A DNA stretch of 64,000 bases. Origin: Cupriavidus pauculus. GTDB taxonomy: Bacteria > Pseudomonadota > Gammaproteobacteria > Burkholderiales > Burkholderiaceae. The stretch spans positions 3,348,001 to 3,412,000 of the forward strand of contig NZ_CP033969.1 of assembly GCF_003854935.1 (NCBI RefSeq), given 5' to 3'. The position numbers and the translations under genes are program-made. The notes below the pieces were generated by a model. That model was not told the DNA's origin and ran no database searches. It saw only the letters and a list, made by a program, of their open reading frames with translations. Positions 14,203-20,999 of the stretch are shown one piece after another; position 1 is the stretch's first letter, and every line of letters starts with the position of its first letter.

Positions 14203-14906
14203 TAATTTCCCCTCCCATCACGTTTGTCCGCCGCCGCCTGTGCCCCCGCAGGAATGGCGCCATACAATGCCTCCATCTCTTTCGGCACTGTAATGGTTGT
14301 CTGAACGACAAAGTTCAAAGCGGCGAACAACCTTGCCACGACGTCTGGCGTGTCGTCGACATTCATCTCACCGGGATGCACCGCGTTGTTCCCAACGACC
14401 CGTATGGCATCAAGTGCATGGCGCGCCGGCTCGGGAAGCCCCTTTTCCTTCACCAGAAACTTGATGTCCTCATTGATGTTTTCGCCCTTACCCCCCAACT
14501 CCCTACACAGCTTTTGTATTGCCAGTCGAAGAAGAGCAGCAGCTCCGCGCGGAGAAACCGCCATGATCGCAGCAGCCTCCTCGTAATCTTGCCTGCAGGC
14601 GTCTGGAAGATCAGGGTTGGCAGGAGGGGCGGCAGTCGCCGTGGGATGGATCAATCTCGGACCGTGCCATAGCGCAACACCCTTGCACGAGGCACACATT
14701 GAGGCAGCAAAATTCTTCATAAGGGGCGCAGTCCGACCAACGTTCTCTGCTAGAGACACTGGCCCGTCTTCTTTGTTCGCGAAAGGTTTGCCGCCTATGT
14801 CCGAAAACGCCAGCGCTCGCACCCAAGTCTGGTGCGCGTACGCTCCGCAGTGCGGGCAGGAAAATCGTTGGGCATCTGCTGATGGGGGTACGTATCCGTT
14901 AGTCAT
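14202..14906 (-). CDS. DUF4145 protein with N-terminal zinc ribbon (234 aa)
   Basis: Residues 15-70 carry CPHCGAYAHQTW and CASCKGVALW, a split zinc ribbon. Residues 115-215 (YEEAAAIMAVSPRGAAALLRLAIQKLCRELG...LPEPARHALDAIRVVGNNAVHPG...LFAALNFVV) are the DUF4145 helical domain, seen both as a stand-alone protein and fused to restriction-type enzymes. First gene of the leftward trio; expressed away from the C4 promoter and lacking an operator over its own start, so probably active in the lysogen. A defence or conversion role is inference. Confidence 0.8.
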   Translation of the reverse strand: MTNGYVPPSADAQRFSCPHCGAYAHQTWVRALAFSDIGGKPFANKEDGPVSLAENVGRTAPLMKNFAASMCASCKGVALWHGPRLIHPTATAAPPANPDLPDACRQDYEEAAAIMAVSPRGAAALLRLAIQKLCRELGGKGENINEDIKFLVKEKGLPEPARHALDAIRVVGNNAVHPGEMNVDDTPDVVARLFAALNFVVQTTITVPKEMEALYGAIPAGAQAAADKRDGRGN

Positions 14907-15022
14907 GTCTGTGGGTTAAAGACGGCCTTCGTTTACCTGCGCAATGATGACGCGGTCATTCTTGGAGTCGTAAGAGCACCGCTGGCCGGAATTCTACGAT
15001 GCAAGGTGTTGCGCGCAGGAAC

Positions 15023-15083
15023 GCTAACGTGTTAGCATAAAATGAAGCTTGACACTCGTGCGTCGCGTGGCTAACCTTTGCTC
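15023..15083 (+). promoter_or_regulatory. Promoter of the C4-icd-ant module with operators
   Basis: A consensus -35, TTGACA (15049-15054), a 17-bp spacer and TAACCT (15072-15077) give a start near 15084. The perfect operator dyad GCTAACGTGTTAGC lies upstream (15023-15036), and a partial copy, GCTAACCTTTGCTC (15070-15083), covers the -10. This implies repressor control on top of antisense control. Confidence 0.75.
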
Positions 15084-15140
15084 ATCGCTGAGACAACAGC
15101 GATACGGGATTGGCGTCCCGGATACACAGGCGCACAACTA

Positions 15141-15170
15141 AGCCGCGCCGCATATGCTCGCGGCTTTTTT
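15141..15170 (+). terminator. Intrinsic terminator inside the ant leader, upstream of C4
   Basis: AGCCGCG (15141-15147) pairs perfectly with CGCGGCT (15159-15165) across an 11-base loop, followed by a run of T. It would end a transcript of about 85 nt that carries the upstream C4-complementary segments, so C4 and ant need read-through. It may serve as an attenuator. Confidence 0.7.
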
Positions 15171-15194
15171 GTTCGCAACGCTTGGCATCTCCTA

Positions 15195-15271
15195 TGGTGG
15201 GCCGGGCGAGGGGGCCGCAAGGCCCACCGGTTCCTGTGTTTCCGGCACGCCAACCTCGTTTCGGTCCACCA
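15195..15271 (+). ncRNA. c4: C4-type antisense RNA (77 nt)
   Basis: The 77-base segment closes with a stem, TGGTGGGCC (15195-15203) with GGTCCACCA (15263-15271). It holds a GCAA-capped hairpin (GGGCC 15212-15216, GGCCC 15221-15225) and a CCGG hairpin whose loop contains CCTGTGT (15233-15239, a'). The segment ACGCCAA (15247-15253, b') follows. Complements of both exist twice: TTGGCGT at 15110-15116 and 15278-15284, and ACACAGG at 15124-15130 and 15306-15312. The last copy overlaps the Shine-Dalgarno of the next ORF. This is the arrangement, and the length, of phage P1/P7 C4 RNA, which blocks antirepressor synthesis. The RNA ends are inferred from the closing stem. Confidence 0.85.
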
Positions 15272-15319
15272 CCCCGATTGGCGTCGGGGGGCGGATTACC
15301 CGCTAACACAGGAGTTGTC

Positions 15320-15484
15320 ATGCAAGTATCGACTCGCCGCGCCGTCGCGCACCCTAAGCTGGACCTCTTCCGCGCTATCGAATGCGCCCGCGAAGCACGG
15401 TTCGACGAATTCCACACTAATCGTCGTCCGCTGCCGCACGCCTCAACGGCACAGCACGCTCATACCACTGGCTTGGGAGCGTGA
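15320..15484 (+). CDS. Small leader ORF in the icd position, coupled to ant (54 aa)
   Basis: The ATG at 15320 follows AGGAG (15310-15314) with 5 bases between; this ribosome site is contained in the C4-complementary copy ACACAGG. The peptide begins MQVSTRRAVAHPKLDLFRAIECARE. Its stop (TGA 15482-15484) is one base before the ant ATG (15486), so ant translation should depend on it, as icd does for ant in P1. Whether the peptide has an icd-like effect on cell division cannot be told; no similarity to P1 Icd is claimed. Confidence 0.65.
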   Translation: MQVSTRRAVAHPKLDLFRAIECAREARFDEFHTNRRPLPHASTAQHAHTTGLGA

Positions 15485-15485
15485 C

Positions 15486-16049
15486 ATGTCGACCCTCTCA
15501 TTCCGTTTTCACGAAGCTCATCCCATCCGAGTAGTCATGGTTCTGGACGAGCCTTGGTTCGTGGCTTCTGACGTATGCGCGGTACTCGACTATCGTGACG
15601 CTTTCAATGCTGTACGCATCCTAGATGCAGACGAGAAGGGTACTCACAATATGAGTACCCCTGGTGGCGAACAACGCGTCACCATCATCAGCGAGTCCGG
15701 CCTCTATGCCCTGGTGCTGCGCAGCCGCAAGCCGGAGGCACGCCAATTCCGCAAGTGGGTGACGGCTGAGGTGTTGCCGGCCATCCGGAAGACGGGGCGC
15801 TACGAGACGCCGGCAGCGCCGGTGGAGAGGAAGGTGGCGACGCCGACCGAGTTCCTGTCGCTTCCGTTCATCGACGTCAACTCCCCCTTCCGCTTCTGGT
15901 GCCTGCCGCTGGATGGATTTCCACATCCTCAAAGGCCACTACTGCGGCTTCTTCGGAACTCTTGGCCACGCCGCGTGGCTGACGGCCCGCAGCCCTGCCC
16001 TGACCCAACTCCACTGATTAATTCGGCGTCGCGCTCCGCGCGGCGCTGA
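15486..16049 (+). CDS. ant: Phage antirepressor, BRO-N domain (187 aa)
   Basis: Residues 5-110 are a BRO-N domain (FRFHEAHPIRVVMVLDEPWFVASDVCAVLDYRDAFNAV...ESGLYALVLRSRKPEARQFRKWVTAEVLPAIRKTG). After residue 120 a Pro/Arg-rich tail ending SASRSARR replaces the usual second domain (KilAC, ANT or P22_AR), so the protein is short and the tail may be an eroded or frame-shifted remnant. In BRO-N antirepressors this domain contacts DNA or the repressor. Translation is coupled to the leader ORF and targeted by C4. It would inactivate the repressor at 726-1160. Confidence 0.82.
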   Translation: MSTLSFRFHEAHPIRVVMVLDEPWFVASDVCAVLDYRDAFNAVRILDADEKGTHNMSTPGGEQRVTIISESGLYALVLRSRKPEARQFRKWVTAEVLPAIRKTGRYETPAAPVERKVATPTEFLSLPFIDVNSPFRFWCLPLDGFPHPQRPLLRLLRNSWPRRVADGPQPCPDPTPLINSASRSARR

Positions 16050-16056
16050 ATCCCAC

Positions 16057-16103
16057 TTGCGCACGCGTTATTCTTTTGCTAATGTGTGTGCATGTCAGTT
16101 AGC
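16057..16103 (+). promoter_or_regulatory. Operator-covered promoter of the recombination operon
   Basis: TTGCGC (16057-16062), 17 bp and TAATGT (16080-16085) with TTTTGC before it. Sites: 16059-16072 (minus strand, AATAACGCGTGCGC), 16078-16091 (GCTAATGTGTGTGC) over the -10 and 16090-16103 (minus strand, GCTAACTGACATGC). The block aligns with 7792-7836 through the GTTAGCAAAC that follows in both. It drives the genes from 16124 on. Confidence 0.7.
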
Positions 16104-16123
16104 AAACCGCCTGCGAGGAGAAG

Positions 16124-17185
16124 ATGAACACTGGAACCGCACTGGCCACCCGAAACGAATTCGGCGCCCAAACCACCACCACCGCGCTCGTCGAGACCGC
16201 GTCCACCGCAGTAGCGGCCCAGGCGAAGGCCATGGTCGAAGCCCGCTATGTCATGGCCATGCAGCGGCCGCGCGACTGGGACCAAGTCCGTCAGACGCTC
16301 CTGCGCGAGTGCCGCCGACCGTCATTCGCCAATAACAAGAGCGCCTACTACCGCAAGCCGATCGGCCAAGGCGTCGAAGGGCTCGGCATCCGCTTCGTCG
16401 AGGTGGCGCTGCGCTGCATGACCAACGTCCTGGTCGAAACGACCATGATCTTCGAGGACGACAGCAAGGAGGTGCATCGCGTCTCGGTGACCGACCTGGA
16501 GTCGAACCTGACCTACCCGCTCGACGTCCGCGTGTCCAAGACCGTGGAGCGCTCGAAGCCGATGGACGATGGCAGCTTCATCTCCATGCGCAAGAACAGC
16601 TACAACAAGCCGGTGTACACCGTGCCGGCCAATGACGACGACCTGCTGAACAAGCGCGCGGCGCAGATTTCCAAGGCCATTCGGACGCTTGGGCTGCGCA
16701 TCGTCCCCGGGGACCTGCAGGACGAAGCCGAGCGGATCATCAAGGACATCCGTATGGACGAGGCGGCGAAGGATCCCGACGCAGAGCGCAAGCGCATTGC
16801 CGATGCTTTCGCCGAGATCGGCGTGAAGGCGTCGGATCTGGTGGCCTACTTGGGTCATGCCCTGGACAGTTGCTCCCCGACCGAACTCGTCGATCTCCGG
16901 GGTATCTACGGCGCAATCCGGGATGGCGAAGCCACCTGGAAGTCCGTCATGGAAAACAAGGCCGAGCACGCCGGGGGCAACAGCGGCGACGAGAAGAAGC
17001 CGGAAACCAAGGTGACCCCTGTGTGCAGCGACGAGCGTTTCAAGGAAAAGACGCCGGAGTGGCGGAAGCTGATCCTCGACAAGAAGAAGACGCCGGCCGA
17101 CCTGATCGCGATGATCGAGACGAAAGAAAAGCTGACCGAAGACCAGAAGAACACTATCGATAGCTGGAGCCACGAGAATGACTGA
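16124..17185 (+). CDS. Putative single-strand annealing or recombination protein (353 aa)
   Basis: The first gene after an operator-covered promoter and directly before a YqaJ exonuclease gene (8-base overlap), the position of RecT/Bet/ERF-type annealing proteins. The sequence is mixed alpha/beta to about residue 270, with conserved-looking stretches (PRDWDQVRQTLLRECRRPSFANNKSAYYRKP, GLGIRFVEVALRCM, KAIRTLGLRIVPGDLQDEAERII, FAEIGVKASDLVAYLGH) and a Lys/Glu-rich tail. I cannot place it in RecT, ERF or Rad52 by eye. AGGAGAAG precedes the ATG. Confidence 0.65.
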   Translation: MNTGTALATRNEFGAQTTTTALVETASTAVAAQAKAMVEARYVMAMQRPRDWDQVRQTLLRECRRPSFANNKSAYYRKPIGQGVEGLGIRFVEVALRCMTNVLVETTMIFEDDSKEVHRVSVTDLESNLTYPLDVRVSKTVERSKPMDDGSFISMRKNSYNKPVYTVPANDDDLLNKRAAQISKAIRTLGLRIVPGDLQDEAERIIKDIRMDEAAKDPDAERKRIADAFAEIGVKASDLVAYLGHALDSCSPTELVDLRGIYGAIRDGEATWKSVMENKAEHAGGNSGDEKKPETKVTPVCSDERFKEKTPEWRKLILDKKKTPADLIAMIETKEKLTEDQKNTIDSWSHEND

Positions 17186-18779
17186 GCGCGTCACACACAG
17201 CCTGGTCCAGGGAACTGATGAATGGGCTCAGTTCCGCCTGACGAAGTTCGGCGCCAGCGAAGCGGCAGCCATGCTCGGCATTTCGACGAAGGTCAAGCGC
17301 AACGAACTGCTTCATATGAAGCACACCGGCACGCCGCAGGAGTTCAGCGACTGGGTACAGACGAATATTTTGGACTACGGCCACGAAGTCGAAGCGCTGG
17401 CTCGCCCGATCATTGAAGAAATCATCGGGCAGGACCTGTACCCGGTGACGCGATCCCTGGGGCTACTGTCTGCGTCCTGCGACGGCCTGACGTTGGACGA
17501 CGAAACCGCGTTCGAGCATAAGCAATGGAACGAGGCTTTGGCCGCCTCGGTGCGGGCCAAGGTATTGCCGGACGAGTATCAGCCCCAATGCCAACAAATC
17601 ATGCTGGTGCATGACGCCAAGCGGGTGATCTTCGTCGTCTCTGACGGCACCCGCGAGAACATGGAATACATGGAGGTCCATCCGGACCAGGCGTGGCAAG
17701 AGCGCATCATCGCCGGCTGGGCGCAGTTCGAAAAGGATCTCGCCGAATACGTGCCCGTCGACATCCCTGTGAAGCCCAAGGCCGAAGCAATGATGGCGCT
17801 GCCCGCGCTGGCTGTCCAGATCCGAGGCGAAGTCATCGCGAGCAACCTGCCGGCGTTCCGTAGCGCTGCCGAGACGTTCATTGCGAACATCAAAACCGAC
17901 CTGAAGACGGACGAAGATTTCGTCCAGGCCGACGCGACGGTCAAGTTCTGCAAGGAAGCCGAGGACAACCTCGAAGTAGCGAAGAACGCGGCCATCGCGC
18001 AAACGGCCAGTATCGACGAACTGATGCGCACGGTCGACCACATCAAGGCCCAACTCCGTGACAAACGGCTTGCGCTGGACAAACTGGTCGAACAGCGCAA
18101 GAAGCAGATCAAGGAAAACGCCGTCGCCGAACGACGCCAGAAGTACATGGCGCACGTTGCTGCGCTGAACGCCGAACTGGGCGAGGTCAGCATCGTCGTC
18201 CAGGCTCCCGACTTCCTGGGCGCGATCAAGGGACTGAAGACCATCGCCAGCCTTTACGACAAGCTCGACACGGCCTTGGCAAATGGCAAGATCGCCGCCG
18301 ATGCGGCGGCCAAGGATCTCCGCGCCAAGCTGGACTGGTACAAGCCGCACGCCGAACACGCTTTCCTGTTCCGCGACCTGCAGACGCTGATTCAGAAGCC
18401 GGTCGAAGATTTCCAATTGGCAGTGACGACGCGGATTGCCGAGCACAAGCGGAAAGACGAGGAGAAGGCGAAGGCTCAGGCAGAACTGCAGCCGATTATC
18501 GAAACGGCAACGCCGCGACCGCTCGACCAATCGCCGATCGTTGTCGCTCGCCCGGTCGTTTCACGTTCGGCCTCGACCAGCGCCCCAACACTCCGCTTGG
18601 GCCAGATCAACGAGCGACTCGCACCCATCACGCTGACGGCCGAAGGTCTGGCTTCGCTCGGGTTCAAGCATGCAGCGACGGACAAAGCCGCACGGCTCTA
18701 TCACGAAAGCGACTTCGAGCTGATCTGCGCAGCATTGACCCGTCATATCGAGGCCGCCCTGCACAAGCAGGCCGCCTAA
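17178..18779 (+). CDS. YqaJ-type phage exonuclease with C-terminal coiled-coil (DUF1351-like) region (533 aa)
   Basis: Residues 1-200 carry the lambda-exonuclease/YqaJ core: QGTDEWAQFRLTKFGASEAAAMLG, the acidic catalytic pair in SASCDGLTLDDETAFEHKQWNE (D ... E-x-K) and the QCQQIMLV helix. From about 230 to 420 the chain is a long charged helix region resembling DUF1351. The C-terminus holds SLGFKHAATDKAARLYHESDFELICAAL, a small domain of its own. It would resect double-stranded ends, giving substrate to the neighbour at 16124. The joining of nuclease and coiled-coil parts in one chain is unusual. Confidence 0.85.
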   Translation: MTERVTHSLVQGTDEWAQFRLTKFGASEAAAMLGISTKVKRNELLHMKHTGTPQEFSDWVQTNILDYGHEVEALARPIIEEIIGQDLYPVTRSLGLLSASCDGLTLDDETAFEHKQWNEALAASVRAKVLPDEYQPQCQQIMLVHDAKRVIFVVSDGTRENMEYMEVHPDQAWQERIIAGWAQFEKDLAEYVPVDIPVKPKAEAMMALPALAVQIRGEVIASNLPAFRSAAETFIANIKTDLKTDEDFVQADATVKFCKEAEDNLEVAKNAAIAQTASIDELMRTVDHIKAQLRDKRLALDKLVEQRKKQIKENAVAERRQKYMAHVAALNAELGEVSIVVQAPDFLGAIKGLKTIASLYDKLDTALANGKIAADAAAKDLRAKLDWYKPHAEHAFLFRDLQTLIQKPVEDFQLAVTTRIAEHKRKDEEKAKAQAELQPIIETATPRPLDQSPIVVARPVVSRSASTSAPTLRLGQINERLAPITLTAEGLASLGFKHAATDKAARLYHESDFELICAALTRHIEAALHKQAA

Positions 18780-18805
18780 CCGCATCCCTGACAGGAAGAC
18801 CGACC

Positions 18806-19423
18806 ATGCAGAGAAGAACGCCCGAGTACATCGAATGCGCGCGCAGCATCATGCGGGACCATTTCGAGGACCTTCCGCCTGACTTCAACGTGCGCGTGCT
18901 TGCCCAACGTATGCCGGAGCACAAGCCATCCATGATTACCAATGCCCTCCGCCACCTGGAGACGACCGGGGTAGTCCATGCCCCGGGCGACAAGACGTAC
19001 GACGGCGCGACCGGCCGGCGCAAGGTGGCAGTCATGGTGTGGCGCAAGGGACCGAACGCCGGCCCCCGAGCGATCGCGCGACGCGGCGGCAACACGCATG
19101 TACCGCCCAGCGAGGCACTGGCCCGGCTCGGCCTGTCTTCGCCACACGACAAGGCGAAGGAACTCCAGTTGTACATGGCGAACGAGATTCCGCTGGAGAA
19201 CATCGCAGGGGCGGGCGAGCACCCGGTCTACTACGTTCCGCGCGCCTGGCTGGATGAGCGGGCGCCTGCGCCCGCAGATCCTGACCAGAGCGCCGAACCC
19301 AATACGACCAGTTCGGAGGGCCTGCCGGCCGACCCGCTGTTCACGCTGCTTTACGAGGTCGTAACGCTGCTCCGCACGCTGGTGTCGCGTACCGGGCCCG
19401 GACAGTACCGCCTTCCGATCTAG
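18806..19423 (+). CDS. Winged-helix phage protein (205 aa)
   Basis: Residues 5-75 (YIECARSIMRDHFEDLPPDFNVRVLAQRMPEHKPSMITNALRHLETTGVVHAPG) have a clear winged-helix order with a recognition-like helix at PSMITNALRHLETTG. The middle is basic and the C-terminus helical (LFTLLYEVVTLLRTLVSR). It follows the exonuclease by 26 bases and is presumably in the same operon. DNA binding is likely; the target is unknown. Confidence 0.65.
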   Translation: MQRRTPEYIECARSIMRDHFEDLPPDFNVRVLAQRMPEHKPSMITNALRHLETTGVVHAPGDKTYDGATGRRKVAVMVWRKGPNAGPRAIARRGGNTHVPPSEALARLGLSSPHDKAKELQLYMANEIPLENIAGAGEHPVYYVPRAWLDERAPAPADPDQSAEPNTTSSEGLPADPLFTLLYEVVTLLRTLVSRTGPGQYRLPI

Positions 19424-19433
19424 GAATTAGGCC

Positions 19434-19733
19434 ATGAACCTCACTCGACTCACATTCGACTTCGACGGCCATAAGGTCGAGGTGACCGGTTACCACTACG
19501 CCGGCTACTCCGGCGACGTATCGCCGCCCGAGCCGGAATCGTTCTCTATCCACCAAGCCGCCATCATCAAGCAGGCTGACGCTGATGACCCCGTTTCCGT
19601 GGACGACCTGGACGAAGACGAGCTCGCAGATGCCGCCCTGCGCGCGTGGAGGGATCGAGAAGACGATGCCCGCTCGGACCTCGCCTATGCATTTGGGGAA
19701 GATCGCTGGATGGAGTCGAGGGGCTACCTGTGA
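19434..19733 (+). CDS. Hypothetical acidic phage protein (99 aa)
   Basis: The N-terminal 40 residues (MNLTRLTFDFDGHKVEVTGYHYAGYSGDVSPPEPESF) form beta strands. The C-terminal half is very acidic (DADDPVSVDDLDEDELADAALRAWRDREDDARSD). Charge and size are compatible with a DNA-mimic or small inhibitor, a weak suggestion only. Its TGA overlaps the GTG of the next small ORF. Confidence 0.55.
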   Translation: MNLTRLTFDFDGHKVEVTGYHYAGYSGDVSPPEPESFSIHQAAIIKQADADDPVSVDDLDEDELADAALRAWRDREDDARSDLAYAFGEDRWMESRGYL

Positions 19734-19828
19734 AAGCGGCCGACGTCAGAGCGGTTATTGCCGGCGCCCTTTACGGGTTGGTGCTCGCCCTGCTTCTTGC
19801 CGCCTTTATTTTTCGCCGCATTGGCTAA
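19730..19828 (+). CDS. Single-span membrane micropeptide (32 aa)
   Basis: GTG at 19730 overlaps the previous stop (GTGA), so it is read by coupled translation. The peptide (VKAADVRAVIAGALYGLVLALLLAAFIFRRIG) is a single transmembrane helix with basic ends. Its last codons overlap an operator at 19824. Such peptides may be holin- or toxin-like, but nothing beyond topology is visible. Confidence 0.45.
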   Translation: MKAADVRAVIAGALYGLVLALLLAAFIFRRIG

Positions 19829-19848
19829 CATGTGTGCGATTTGCACAC
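19824..19848. promoter_or_regulatory. Operator and overlapping dyad before the xis-proximal genes
   Basis: GCTAACATGTGTGC (19824-19837) is identical to the site at 515-528. Its GTGTGC half makes a second dyad, GTGTGC (19832-19837) with GCACAC (19843-19848). TGGCTAACAT may serve as an extended -10 for the gene at 19865; no good -35 is seen. Confidence 0.55.
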
Positions 19849-19864
19849 TCAACAAACATATACC

Positions 19865-20005
19865 ATGAACCACACAACGGACCCGAAGGACTGGATCACC
19901 CCGGACCGATCCCTGTCGGAAGAGCCGGCATCCGAGCCGACCAAGCGCTGCATCGGCTGCGGCGCAGAAGTCATCGACGGCGAAACGCCCCCCTGCGGCC
20001 ACTGA
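19865..20005 (+). CDS. Small zinc-ribbon phage peptide (46 aa)
   Basis: Starts at ATG 19865 just after the operator at 19824-19848. The C-terminal half has CIGCGAEV and PPCGH, a one-knuckle metal site. The N-terminus (MNHTTDPKDWITPDRSLSEEP) is polar and disordered. Two bases separate its stop from the next ATG. No Shine-Dalgarno is obvious, which lowers certainty. Confidence 0.5.
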   Translation: MNHTTDPKDWITPDRSLSEEPASEPTKRCIGCGAEVIDGETPPCGH

Positions 20006-20007
20006 TC

Positions 20008-20532
20008 ATGGAGAGCCTGGCAACCGGCCATTGGCTCGCGGACGAGCGCGGCGACGTCGTGCATGCCCGCCTGCTGCCCGATGTCCGGCTTTCCGTGGAG
20101 GGCGAGTTCGCGTCGCTCGACAAGAAAGTGGCAGCCGCCCGGTACATCGCCCACTGCCTGAACGTGGCGATTGACTCCACGCCTGTAGACGACAACCCGG
20201 CGGCGGAGCGCATCTACGTGGGCGGTTCCGGTGTCAGCTTGACTCCGGTGCCAGACGGCGTCGAGTACGTCCGCGCGGATATCGCCGCGACGCTTTCCAA
20301 GATGACAGGCCGGTTGGCCGAACTGATCAACGCAATGGCTTCCGCCCACGCGAGCGAGCGGGCACGCGTGCTCAAAGCTTTGGAGGCGGCAGCCCACATC
20401 GCCATCATGCCCGACGAATGCAAAGGGCTGGCCCACGACCGGTGCTACGAGATGGGCGCCAGGGAAGGCGGTACCGCCGTCCGCCTAGCCATCAAGCGCG
20501 AGGTCGCGGAAGCAATGAATCTGGAGGAGTAG
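20008..20532 (+). CDS. Hypothetical phage protein (174 aa)
   Basis: The chain begins MESLATGHWLADERGDVVHARLLP and contains a helical middle (DIAATLSKMTGRLAELINAMASAHASERARVLKALEAA). The C-terminal part (MPDECKGLAHDRCYEMGAREGGTAVRLAIKREVAEAM) has two Cys/His but no full zinc motif. It lies in the early operon ahead of the excisionase. Family and function unknown. Confidence 0.6.
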   Translation: MESLATGHWLADERGDVVHARLLPDVRLSVEGEFASLDKKVAAARYIAHCLNVAIDSTPVDDNPAAERIYVGGSGVSLTPVPDGVEYVRADIAATLSKMTGRLAELINAMASAHASERARVLKALEAAAHIAIMPDECKGLAHDRCYEMGAREGGTAVRLAIKREVAEAMNLEE

Positions 20533-20534
20533 AA

Positions 20535-20999
20535 ATGTCCAAGAGGAGACCCCGCGAGCCGGGCAAGACAGTATTTGGAACGAACCGCCTTCGGCGCCCT
20601 GCGGCGATCGGCGAAGAACTCGAACGGCTGGCCGGCGAGGCGATGAAAGCGTTCGCGTCAGTCGGAGCTGGCGGCTTGACGCGCGCCGAACTTCAGCGAC
20701 GCATCGATATCGGGCTCGACGGATCGTTCGCCGCAATTAAAAAGCTCCACAAAGAAGGGCAAATCTACGTCGCTACATGGCGTAAAGGTCAGCCCGCGTA
20801 TGCTGCCGGCCAGTTGAATGACGTGCCCAGACCGGAACCCTATTGGACTGGCGGCATGCGAGGAAAGAAGGCCGAGAACGACGGCAGTGATTTCGCTGAG
20901 ATCGCGCGCACCGAGGTACTCAACGCCCATGCAAAATGGGCTGCAACCTGGGTGCCGCACCGCGACCCGGCCGCAGCATGGATTGGAGGTGCAGTTTGA
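20535..20999 (+). CDS. HTH-like phage protein (154 aa)
   Basis: GGAGGAG precedes the ATG at 20535. Residues 45-85 (GGLTRAELQRRIDIGLDGSFAAIKKLHKEGQIYVATWRKGQP) read as a winged helix. The N-terminus is very basic (MSKRRPREPGKTVFGTNRLRRP). Its TGA overlaps the ATG of the excisionase gene (TGATG), so the two are coupled; it might be an accessory DNA-bending factor, though that is only position-based. Confidence 0.6.
   Translation: MSKRRPREPGKTVFGTNRLRRPAAIGEELERLAGEAMKAFASVGAGGLTRAELQRRIDIGLDGSFAAIKKLHKEGQIYVATWRKGQPAYAAGQLNDVPRPEPYWTGGMRGKKAENDGSDFAEIARTEVLNAHAKWAATWVPHRDPAAAWIGGAV

Noticed and set aside
15110-15253. The 15084-15170 RNA as the C4 antisense itself
   Set aside because: It has the target-sense segments (TTGGCGT, ACACAGG), identical to those at the ribosome site; the antisense segments lie in 15195-15271, which also has the closed 77-nt fold.
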